A DNA stretch of 7,810 bases from an uncultured Roseburia sp. (GCA_905206195.1 CAJLGN010000051.1:1-7810), one strand, 5' to 3'. Shown: positions 1 to 6,352, counted from the first letter of the stretch. Notes: a model not told the origin generated them from the letters alone. A program made the numbers and translations.

Positions 1-158
1 GCAATCACAGATCTCCCCGATGCTGTTCCCTCCACGCCCATCGAATTGGTCAGCAGGCTGACGGAGCAGGAAGTGACCCCCTGCACCTTTGATACCGCTT
101 TTTCAACACGGGCCGCACAGGCCGCACAAGTCATGCCCGTCACAATATATTGTTTCAT
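1..158 (-). CDS. copA: Copper-type P1B ATPase, N-terminal fragment (HMA domain)
   Basis: This is the 5' end of a gene that runs off the left edge; 52 complete codons are visible. The peptide begins MKQYIVTGMTCAACAARVEK, a heavy-metal-associated (HMA) domain with the metal-binding GMTCAAC motif at residues 8-14 (Cys11 and Cys14). This form is typical of the N terminus of copper-translocating P-type ATPases (CopA), membrane pumps that use ATP to export Cu(I). A free CopZ chaperone has the same motif but is only about 70 residues, so a chaperone cannot be excluded from this fragment alone. The start is well supported: AGGAGG at 166-171 lies 7 nt before the ATG. It is the third gene of the metal operon, 48 nt after the DUF2318 gene. 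The ATPase call is an inference from the motif and the neighbours. Confidence 0.75.
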   Translation of the reverse strand, partial: MKQYIVTGMTCAACAARVEKAVSKVQGVTSCSVSLLTNSMGVEGTASGRSVI

Positions 159-206
159 GCAAAAACCTCCTCTCGCTTTTACAAAAAAGACATACTTAAA
201 CAAATT

Positions 207-923
207 TTAATAAGTTACTTTCCAGTTCGAGAAAATCCGATTTGATTCTTTCAGGAAGTCATACGAAATCGAAATCGACTCATCGGTCACCGTTTTATTT
301 TCAGGGAAAATCGGCCACGGATTGCAACCACCGGACTCTATCTCAACCTGGTCAATCGTAAAATGATTTCCGCAGTTCTGGCAGACGAGTACATCTCCCT
401 GCTGCCTATAGTAACCGCGGCCTGATCCGTAACAGATCTGACAGGTGTTGAATGCCGTGCGGACATTTCCATCGTCATCCCTTACCGCCAGCACCTCCAT
501 GCTGACACCATCGATCTCTATGGGATAGAAATTAACGGTACTGCTCTGATCCGCCACGGGGATCACAAGACTTTCTCCCGCAACGATCTTCTGTGCATTG
601 TCGCCAGCTAAACGTTCCGCCGAAGCGCTTATCTCCGGCCCATTCTGCTGATTTTCCGACGGAGCGGTCCCGTTTTCTGCGGACCAAAATACGGCGGCTG
701 CCGCCACGATCACAGCGATCCCTGTCCCCATATAGAGCGGCCATTTATTCTTTTGCGTTTTATTTGAATACTTTTTGGTTTTATTTCTATTACGAATTGT
801 TCTTCCTCTCTCTTCCTTTTCTTTTTCACCCTGCGCGCCTTCCTTCTTACGCAAGAAAAACACGGCCCCGATCATGGCCACTGCCGGAATGATACAGTGC
901 CAATGATATAATAAAAATTGCAT
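207..923 (-). CDS. DUF2318 (FtrD-like) membrane protein with CxxC metal/redox motifs
   Basis: A 238-residue protein. Residues about 4-24 form a first membrane segment that contains His-Trp-His-Cys (7-10). A strongly basic Lys/Arg/Glu linker spans about 25-61, a second membrane segment 62-82, and the DUF2318 domain about 115-235. The domain shows Cys161-Gln-Ile-Cys164, Cys181-Gln-Asn-Cys184 and a GGCNPWPI motif with Cys200, the conserved cysteine pattern of this family. DUF2318 domains occur in FtrD-like proteins of iron uptake systems and next to copper ATPase genes; the biochemical role is not settled, but the cysteines suggest a metal or redox centre. The ATG at 923 is chosen over an in-frame ATG at 953 because the latter lies inside the preceding gene and AAGGAGG sits 6 nt before 923. 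It lies 11 nt after the fusion-protein gene, so they are surely co-transcribed. The basic linker is unusually long. Confidence 0.85.
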   Translation of the reverse strand: MQFLLYHWHCIIPAVAMIGAVFFLRKKEGAQGEKEKEERGRTIRNRNKTKKYSNKTQKNKWPLYMGTGIAVIVAAAAVFWSAENGTAPSENQQNGPEISASAERLAGDNAQKIVAGESLVIPVADQSSTVNFYPIEIDGVSMEVLAVRDDDGNVRTAFNTCQICYGSGRGYYRQQGDVLVCQNCGNHFTIDQVEIESGGCNPWPIFPENKTVTDESISISYDFLKESNRIFSNWKVTY

Positions 924-929
924 CACATA

Positions 930-936
930 CCTCCTT
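930..936 (-). promoter_or_regulatory. Ribosome binding site overlapping the upstream stop codon
   Basis: The minus strand reads TAAGGAGG followed 6 nt later by ATG. The TAA stop of the fusion-protein gene (935-937) overlaps the AAGGAGG of the DUF2318 gene. This fixes the DUF2318 start at 923 and implies coupled translation of the two genes. Confidence 0.8.
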
Positions 937-2971
937 AATATCCACCGGAACAACAGGAACCGCCGCCCGCACTACCTGCTCCACCCGCACCGCCAGAGCA
1001 GCAGGAACCACCTGCGCCGCCAAACCCGCTGAATATTGCATCCGGATAAATTATTGTTTCAAAACTTTGCACTTCCTCTTTGATTGCCGCTTCGTCTATC
1101 TGATCGATATCATCCACTACCTTGACATAAGCGTACGCCCGACTGTCACCGGTAGACACCTCAAAGCTCTCGGCTGCGCCGAAATACAACTGATTTGCCC
1201 CTGACACCAAAGAAAGCTTTGTCGAATAGACGGGAATCAAAAAATCGGTTCCATTTTCAGCGTCAGATCGTTTATTTTCTACATTCCAAAGGACATTGGT
1301 TCCCGCTTCCACCACAATTACCGCCGGGGAAAAGCCCTCGTCCGTCAATTTCACCGACACAGTTTGTGTCGGATACCCTCTCTCGTCCGCTCCCGCCTCT
1401 GCAATTGCCAGCGCATCGGTTGGAATCTGATATCCGGCTGGCACTGGCACTGTCTCCGCAGGCGCCGGATTCTCACCACTGTCGTCCACCACGAAAATAT
1501 TTCCTCGAATCATTCCCATCCAGCAACTGTACTGGACCGTTCCCGCCTTTGTGGGTGTAAATTCAATAATATTTTCCCCCGGCTGAAAAGAATATTCGAT
1601 TCCGTAATCGCGGATCATGATTTTATAGTTACATCCGTTGATGCTGCCTTGCGGGGCATCCACCACCCACTTGACAGGAACGCCCGCCTGCACGGTGATA
1701 TTCGGATAACGCCCCGGTGCCAGCGTGCTGTTTATCACCTGCACACCGTCCACGATCTCTCCTTCTTCCGCTGCAGGTTCGCTCGCTCTGCTCTCCAAAG
1801 ACGGAAGATAGAAAAAGGTACCTGCCGCCAATGCCCCCGCTGCCGCCACACTCACATAGCGGAGTGTTTTCTTTGAAAATGGGATACTCGCAACAATTCC
1901 CAAAATACCGGCTCCGATGACAAGCAGCAACAGTCGATTGGGCGAGAGTAAACCTGATAGACTTCCTCCCTGTGAGAGCATGGACAAACCAAGCACGACC
2001 ACTAACACAGCTCCAACCTTCATGACGCTATCCATAAATTTCTTTCCGAGCGCCGATACCATAGAGCCAAGTCCCAGCATCAACGGAACTGTCCCAAGAC
2101 TGAACAGGAACATAGACGCCGCGCCCGCAAAAGGATTGCCGGACGCCAGGGCCACAATCTGCATGGACTGCAGCGGTCCGCAGGGCATGAGACCATTGAG
2201 CAATCCCACAATGAACGGCCCGCTCTGTCTCGCTTTTTCTTTTCCGATTTTTTTTGCAAAAAATTTCGGCATGCGTGGCTGCAGTCTGCGGAGCCACGGA
2301 AACAGCCCCAACATATTAATGCCCATGATTACCATAAAAGTTCCTGCAATCAGCTTTAGGACTCCTTGCAGCATACTCGAGAATCCGGCGCCATTTCCTC
2401 CCCCAAGCAGCATTCCCACACCGCCAAGAAAAAATCCTGTGACTGTGTAAGATACAACACGGCCTGCATTGTACAAAAAGGCTGGACGAAACACTGCAAA
2501 TTTTTCATTGCCCTCCCCATCATTTCCTTTCGGAATACACTGAGAAAGATTGATGCCGCCGCACATCGCGATACAGTGCACGGAGGTGATCAGCCCAATC
2601 ACAAACAGCATCCCGTATCCCATTCCGGTGTCTGCCAGCTGGGCTGGAGCCAGCAGGTTTAGAATTCCAAACTGTTCCAGCAGGACATACAGCGAGAGGA
2701 TAATCACGAGTGTGCAAATCATTGTCCCAAGATCGGCACCGCTCTTTTCATTCTTATGGAGCACCTGATAATCCAGCTTTTCTATCAGAGTTTCAATGTC
2801 TTTCCATGAAATCAAATCCGGATCATAGGTAATGTCCGCCGTTCCTTTGCTGTAACTTACCTTCACTTTCTCGATTCCGGCAGTCGCACTCAATTTCTTC
2901 TCAATTTTATTCTGACAGTTTACGCAAGTCATCCCTCCAATGTACAGGTGTTTTTGAATTAAATTGGGCAT
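935..2971 (-). CDS. HMA - UreH/SafE-type membrane - cupredoxin fusion protein with Cys-rich tail
   Basis: A 678-residue, multi-domain protein, first gene of the metal operon. Residues 8-71 are an HMA domain with GGMTCVNC (Cys16, Cys19). A membrane segment follows at about 81-105. Residues about 116-365 are a polytopic domain of the UreH/TauE/SafE type, with HCIAMCGG (Cys133, Cys137) and LMPCGP (Cys264) in membrane segments. After a last hydrophobic segment (about 370-390), residues 412-496 form a cupredoxin-like domain with candidate ligands Cys447, Cys483, Met485 and Met487 in YSCWMGM. A second beta-rich domain (536-620) resembles a cupredoxin but has no Cys. The tail (651-678) is Gly-rich with two GSCCSGG repeats. 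The likely role is metal, probably copper, relay across the membrane; sulfite export is only a family name here. The ATG at 2971 is preferred to one at 3001 because AGGAGGAGG precedes it by 9 nt. Confidence 0.85.
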   Translation of the reverse strand: MPNLIQKHLYIGGMTCVNCQNKIEKKLSATAGIEKVKVSYSKGTADITYDPDLISWKDIETLIEKLDYQVLHKNEKSGADLGTMICTLVIILSLYVLLEQFGILNLLAPAQLADTGMGYGMLFVIGLITSVHCIAMCGGINLSQCIPKGNDGEGNEKFAVFRPAFLYNAGRVVSYTVTGFFLGGVGMLLGGGNGAGFSSMLQGVLKLIAGTFMVIMGINMLGLFPWLRRLQPRMPKFFAKKIGKEKARQSGPFIVGLLNGLMPCGPLQSMQIVALASGNPFAGAASMFLFSLGTVPLMLGLGSMVSALGKKFMDSVMKVGAVLVVVLGLSMLSQGGSLSGLLSPNRLLLLVIGAGILGIVASIPFSKKTLRYVSVAAAGALAAGTFFYLPSLESRASEPAAEEGEIVDGVQVINSTLAPGRYPNITVQAGVPVKWVVDAPQGSINGCNYKIMIRDYGIEYSFQPGENIIEFTPTKAGTVQYSCWMGMIRGNIFVVDDSGENPAPAETVPVPAGYQIPTDALAIAEAGADERGYPTQTVSVKLTDEGFSPAVIVVEAGTNVLWNVENKRSDAENGTDFLIPVYSTKLSLVSGANQLYFGAAESFEVSTGDSRAYAYVKVVDDIDQIDEAAIKEEVQSFETIIYPDAIFSGFGGAGGSCCSGGAGGAGSAGGGSCCSGGY

Positions 2972-2980
2972 AGTTGTATA

Positions 2981-2989
2981 CCTCCTCCT
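2981..2989 (-). promoter_or_regulatory. Ribosome binding site of the HMA-SafE-cupredoxin gene
   Basis: AGGAGGAGG on the minus strand, 9 nt before the ATG at 2971. It decides the start against the in-frame ATGs at 3001 and 2998, which have no comparable site in front of them. Confidence 0.8.
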
Positions 2990-3023
2990 AGAAGACATCA
3001 AGACAGCTTCTCTTGATTTATGT

Positions 3024-3049
3024 CCACACGATACCAGCCAAATGTGTGG
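3024..3049 (-). repeat. Inverted repeat, possible operator of the metal operon
   Basis: CCACAC and GTGTGG form perfect 6-bp arms separated by 14 nt, about 50 nt upstream of the first metal-operon gene. On the minus strand the spacer holds TGGTATCGT (3036-3028 region), which resembles an extended -10 element (TGnTATnnT), but no good -35 is present. A repressor operator over a weak promoter is one reading. On the plus strand the repeat is followed by five T, but no plus-strand gene needs a terminator there. It does not match the TACAnnTGTA cop box. Confidence 0.3.
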
Positions 3050-3090
3050 TTTTTATGTGGAAATGCACTTTGGCGGAGGAAATAATGTAT

Positions 3091-3129
3091 AAAAATAGGG
3101 AAAAAGTGGCTTTACCACTTTATCCCTAT
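3091..3129 (-). terminator. Rho-independent terminator overlapping the end of the sigma factor gene
   Basis: Two 15-nt arms (3095-3109 and 3115-3129) pair at 14 of 15 positions around a 5-nt loop (3110-3114). On the minus strand the hairpin is followed by a T run (CCCTATTTTTATAC), as expected for an intrinsic terminator of the leftward sigma factor gene. The stop codon TAA (3112-3114) lies in the hairpin loop, so the last five sense codons make up the whole upstream arm. Confidence 0.75.
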
Positions 3130-3729
3130 AATCACAGACGAGTAAGAGCGCGATATGCCCAGCGCCGCCGCGATCTCGCGCTGCGTCATCGGTTTGTTTC
3201 CAAAAAGTCCATAACGGTTTGCTATGATATAGAGCTCTCTCTCATGGAGCACACGCGGTACGAGCGCAAGAATTTTCTTTGTCTGCCGCTCTGCCTCCAA
3301 AAGTTCCACTACATCCGGCTCATCGCTCTCGACAATATCCAAAAGGCTGATCTGATTCCCCTCTTTGTCTGTGCCGATCGGCTCGTAGAGCGAAACCTCC
3401 CTGGACATCTTTTTCTTGGCTCGAAAATGCATCAACAGCTCGTTGTCGATGCACCGTGCCGCGTAGGTGGCAAGACGGCTCCCATAATCCTCTTTATACG
3501 TCGAGATCGCTTTGATCAGACCGATCGTACCGATTGAAATCAAATCTTCCATATCCTCGTCAGAATTCTGATATTTTTTCGCCACATGCGCAACCAGGCG
3601 CATATTCCGGAGAGTCAGCTCTTTCTTTGCCTCAAGGTCGCCTTTTTTTATTTTCTTCAGGCAGTCAATTTCCTGTTCAGGGGTAAACGGAGATAAAAAA
3701 GTTTTCAAAACGCACCTTAAAAGCTTCAT
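3112..3729 (-). CDS. sigK: SigK-type sporulation sigma factor with altered, truncated C terminus
   Basis: A 205-residue sigma-70 family protein. In sporulating Firmicutes SigK directs late mother-cell transcription. Region 2 is intact: NMRLVAHVAKKY (42-53), DLISIGTIGLIKAI (62-75) and RLATYAARCIDNELLMHFR (85-103). The segment EVSLYEPIGTDKEGN (111-125) is diagnostic of SigK rather than SigE. Region 4 starts normally with TQREIAAALGISRSY (182-196), but the expected continuation of the recognition helix, of the form VSRIEKxAL plus about ten more residues, is replaced by SSVIIGIKW and a stop. Neither other minus-strand frame restores it. There is no long pro-sequence. A TTG at 3708 with AAGGTG 4 nt upstream would give a protein starting at Phe/Leu-rich KTFLSPFTPEQE, and may be the true start since the ATG at 3729 lacks a Shine-Dalgarno. 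The gene may be decayed, or the 5' part of a split sigK. Confidence 0.8.
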   Translation of the reverse strand: MKLLRCVLKTFLSPFTPEQEIDCLKKIKKGDLEAKKELTLRNMRLVAHVAKKYQNSDEDMEDLISIGTIGLIKAISTYKEDYGSRLATYAARCIDNELLMHFRAKKKMSREVSLYEPIGTDKEGNQISLLDIVESDEPDVVELLEAERQTKKILALVPRVLHERELYIIANRYGLFGNKPMTQREIAAALGISRSYSSVIIGIKW

Positions 3730-3735
3730 TGATAC

Positions 3736-3743
3736 ATTCTATG
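3736..3743 (-). promoter_or_regulatory. Possible SigE/SigK-type -10 element upstream of the sigma factor gene
   Basis: The minus strand has CATAGAAT, close to the mother-cell sigma -10 pattern CATAnnnT (SigE CATACAnT). The transcript would begin near 3729, at the first ATG, which would favour the TTG start at 3708 with its AAGGTG site. The -35 side is weak: no ATATT at 14-15 nt, only an AC at a SigK-like distance. Known sigK genes are driven by SigE and SigK, so the location fits, but the match is short. Confidence 0.35.
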
Positions 3744-3798
3744 TCTGGGTCATGTTTCCCGTGCTTTTCCCCCATTTTTTTCCAATAAAATCCAAGCT

Positions 3799-4410
3799 CT
3801 AAAAATCCTGCCAATAGGGAGCCGCTTTTTCTGAGAGCACCTCCCGCTCGTACGGTATTCCCCCGGCAAGAAGTTCCTCCCGGATAAAGCGGTTGACCGC
3901 CGCCTCACCGTCCTTGGCCAGCATCAAAAGCAGCAGCTCCAAAAGCGCCTGCGTGTCCTCATGCAGAATGTGAAACTGCCTGCCATTCAGATAATAGTCG
4001 AGCACGCTGCGTGTTGTGTAGTCCTCTCTCTGATAATTCTTTGACGCCGCCACACGGTCGATATACATCTCTACCACATAGCGGACAGGCATCTTCATGC
4101 CGCACAAAACACCGTGCGCTCTCTCCTGATCGCTCGATCTTTGGATGCCGTAGTCGATCCAGTACTCCATGTGATGGCGGTTGCGTCCCTTGTGGTGGAG
4201 CCAGGCGGATGAGTAACCGCGCTCCTTGCGCTCTGCGTTGTTCGGGCTCATATTCCCCTGATAGTATCTGCAGCCCACCAAAAACTCCGTGGGCGTATAC
4301 TTGGACAGATCATGGAGAAGCCCCTGCCAATAAAGTCCCACCGCAAAGCAGCCCTGCATCACAAGCTTCTTGTGACGCGTAATCGTACAAAAATGTCTCC
4401 AAGCTTTCAT
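3799..4410 (-). CDS. DUF5662 family protein
   Basis: A 203-residue soluble protein that I recognise as DUF5662, a family of unknown function common in Clostridia. No signal peptide or membrane segment is obvious. It has HD-domain-like metal-ligand candidates: GLLHDLSKYTPTEF (30-43, with His33-Asp34), WLHHKGRNRHHMEYW (70-84, with His72, His73, His79, His80) and EMYIDRVAAS (114-123, with Asp118). This H...HD...D arrangement suggests a metal-dependent helical fold, possibly a phosphohydrolase, but that is inference. The ATG at 4410 lies 3 nt after the GH13 stop codon (4414-4416) with only a weak GTAGGG upstream, so translation is probably coupled to the GH13-like gene. No convincing terminator is seen in the 69 nt between it and the sigma factor gene. 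Confidence 0.8.
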   Translation of the reverse strand: MKAWRHFCTITRHKKLVMQGCFAVGLYWQGLLHDLSKYTPTEFLVGCRYYQGNMSPNNAERKERGYSSAWLHHKGRNRHHMEYWIDYGIQRSSDQERAHGVLCGMKMPVRYVVEMYIDRVAASKNYQREDYTTRSVLDYYLNGRQFHILHEDTQALLELLLLMLAKDGEAAVNRFIREELLAGGIPYEREVLSEKAAPYWQDF

Positions 4411-4413
4411 TTT

Positions 4414-6285
4414 TTATTTCCCTACTAAAATAACCACGGACTGTCCCTTTAAAGGTATCTGCGACTCCCGACAGAGCTCTTCTTTTTCCAAAAATGCCCG
4501 CGCGTCGCGGGACGTGTCCATCGCCAGATACCAGTGCTTCTTTTCCGGGAGCTTTGGAAGCGCAAGTCTGTCCAGTCCGACGTGAAAATTGTAACCGAGA
4601 TAGATAAAGTCGTCCGTATTTCCATCTGCAAGACGCTCGTAAGCCCCACAGTACATCATCCCAACCGATCGCCTGTCCTCCGAAAGCGGGGCAACCCACG
4701 CATGCTCCCCGTGGTAGGAGAGATCCGGGAACCCCTTTCTCATAAAATCATTCAGCATTTTCGGCGCATCGGAGGCGATCACCGGATGTGCCCTGCGAAA
4801 CGCGATCATCTCTCTTGTAAAATCGGTGAGCCATCCATACCTTGCATTCTTTTTCCAGTTCACCCAGCCGACCGGATTATCCTGGCAGTAGGCGTTATTG
4901 TTGCCACTCTGCGAATTGCCCGCCTCGTCGCCCTCGCACAGGAGCGGTACGCCCTGCCCGAGCATCAAAACTGCAATGGCATTGCGCAATTGCTGTTCTC
5001 TGATCCTGCACACGTGCTTTTGCGCAGTTCTCCCCTCCACGCCGTAATTATTGCTCAGGTTCCAGTTGCTCCCGTCGCGACCTCCCTCCCCGTTCTCCTC
5101 ATTGTGCTTTTCCCCGTAGGAGAAAAGGTCCAGCAAGGTAAAACCGTTATTGTCCGCGATATAATTGACAAAGCCAAGCTTCGCGTGCTGCTTTCTCTGC
5201 TGGCACGCAAAGCTCTCCATATTGCTGTTCATGTGGTTTAACATCGCGCGCACCGGATAGAGATACTCGTCACTGTACACGAACAGATGCGGATATCTCC
5301 ACGCTTTCTCCAAGAGCGCCGTCTCATACCCCTCGCCAAAAATCTTGGTGCGCGCAAGCCACGCATCCTGTGCGATCATCGTCATCGGAAGGTTCTCACC
5401 GATCAGATGAAACCCGTCGACATGGTACTCTCTGACCCAGTAGCGCAGCACATCGAGGATCGCGCCATAGCTTTGGGTCTCCCCGAAATACATCTCCATC
5501 ACGCACTCCATACCGTTTGCGTGCAGCGCAAGAATCAGCTCCCTCCACTCCCGCGCTGCGTCTTTCGCGCTGCTGTAGGAAGCCTTTACCGCAAAATAAT
5601 TCCCCGGCACATAACCCCAAAAATTCACTTTGCCCGACCGATCCTGCGCGATGGGCTGAATCCGATCGCCCTCCTTTGCCGCCCAGACGATGGGACTTGA
5701 CACTCCCGAAGCATCCAAAAACGCCATCTCCTCAAACTCATAAACGGGCATAAACAAAAGCGTCGTAATCCCGAGCTCCTTCAAATACGGGATCCGCTCT
5801 CGCACCGCCGCAAAGGTGCCGCGATTCTTCCCCCGTATGCCCGCATCCATGGTAAACCCACGGACATGTAGCTTGTACATCACCATCTCACGGCGGGGCA
5901 CCTCCGGCGCCTGATCCTCCCCCCAGTCAAAATCTGCGGAGGCACACCCCCCGCACACCTGATATGCAAGCGCCGCCCTGCCAGCGTCATTCCATTTTTC
6001 CCGTCCGATAATCCGCGTCGCGTACGGGTCGGTCACAATTTTCCCATCGATTCTATAATTGTACCTGAGCTTCTTTTCCTCGATTTGCCCAAGGCAAAAC
6101 GAGCGCACCGCACCCCTGCAGTACGCGGCTGGAATTGCGATCTCCTCCGTGATCTCCTGCCCTTTTTCGTACAGTAGCAGACTACATTCCGCCTCCCCCT
6201 CCGCCTCAAAAGTAAAAGTGATTCCGTTTTTATCTCTGTGTGCACCATATTTTTCGTAATTGCCTTCTTTCATTATACCAATCAT
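4414..6285 (-). CDS. GlgX/isoamylase-like GH13 protein with degenerate catalytic site
   Basis: A 623-residue protein with the layout of glycogen debranching enzymes: an N-terminal CBM48-like beta domain (about 13-100), a GH13 barrel (about 134-500, starting MVMYKLHVRGFT) and a C-terminal beta domain. GlgX-type motifs are clear: SYGEKHNEENGEGGRDG (389-405) and EGDEAGNSQSGNNNAYCQDN (451-470). The catalytic motifs are not conserved. Region I (DVVxNH in the family) reads MEMYFGE (263-269). Region II (GFRFD) reads GFHLI (291-295), so the Arg is His293 and the nucleophile Asp is Ile295. Region IV (HD) is Asn379-Asn380. Only a Glu at the region III position (Glu318 in IFGEG) remains. A working hydrolase is unlikely; glycan binding or a regulatory role is possible. 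The start at 6285 is set by AAGGTGAGGG 5 nt upstream. The ATG at 6354 overlaps the -10 box and cannot be used from this promoter. Confidence 0.85.
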   Translation of the reverse strand: MIGIMKEGNYEKYGAHRDKNGITFTFEAEGEAECSLLLYEKGQEITEEIAIPAAYCRGAVRSFCLGQIEEKKLRYNYRIDGKIVTDPYATRIIGREKWNDAGRAALAYQVCGGCASADFDWGEDQAPEVPRREMVMYKLHVRGFTMDAGIRGKNRGTFAAVRERIPYLKELGITTLLFMPVYEFEEMAFLDASGVSSPIVWAAKEGDRIQPIAQDRSGKVNFWGYVPGNYFAVKASYSSAKDAAREWRELILALHANGMECVMEMYFGETQSYGAILDVLRYWVREYHVDGFHLIGENLPMTMIAQDAWLARTKIFGEGYETALLEKAWRYPHLFVYSDEYLYPVRAMLNHMNSNMESFACQQRKQHAKLGFVNYIADNNGFTLLDLFSYGEKHNEENGEGGRDGSNWNLSNNYGVEGRTAQKHVCRIREQQLRNAIAVLMLGQGVPLLCEGDEAGNSQSGNNNAYCQDNPVGWVNWKKNARYGWLTDFTREMIAFRRAHPVIASDAPKMLNDFMRKGFPDLSYHGEHAWVAPLSEDRRSVGMMYCGAYERLADGNTDDFIYLGYNFHVGLDRLALPKLPEKKHWYLAMDTSRDARAFLEKEELCRESQIPLKGQSVVILVGK

Positions 6286-6290
6286 GCTGT

Positions 6291-6300
6291 CCCTCACCTT
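6291..6300 (-). promoter_or_regulatory. Ribosome binding site of the GH13-like gene
   Basis: AAGGTGAGGG on the minus strand, 5 nt before the ATG at 6285. It supports a start 69 nt downstream of the longest open frame; the in-frame ATG at 6273 is a less likely alternative. Confidence 0.65.
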
Positions 6301-6352
6301 TACCGTTCTCTCCCCCGTCCCCAGTGCGCGGGCGCGTATAATATCTAACGAC

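Noticed and set aside
1917..2450. A 177-codon plus-strand open frame opposite the SafE-type domain.
   Set aside because: Composition is Pro/Ser/Thr-rich as expected for the complement of a membrane protein; no start signal or known motif.
2942..2951. A near match to the CopY cop box (TACAnnTGTA): TACAGGTGTT.
   Set aside because: It lies within the HMA coding sequence, has a mismatch at the last position and is not paired with a promoter.
3013..3537. A 174-codon plus-strand open frame across the sigma factor gene, preceded by a possible GGAGG at 3075-3079 near ATG 3085.
   Set aside because: Almost all of it is antisense to conserved SigK regions, and the ATG at 3085 opens directly into the terminator hairpin. 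No family resemblance.
3730..3798. A terminator for the GH13/DUF5662 unit in the gap before the sigma factor gene.
   Set aside because: Only short GGG/CCC pairing without a following T run on the minus strand was found.
4534..5241. A 235-codon open frame on the plus strand, opposite the GH13-like gene.
   Set aside because: It is antisense to a gene with clear family motifs, has no Shine-Dalgarno or recognisable domain, and is explained by codon bias on the other strand.
5146..5496. Frameshift or sequencing error as the cause of the missing GH13 catalytic residues.
   Set aside because: The frame is continuous and family-like motifs occur just before, between and after the altered positions, so the changes are substitutions.
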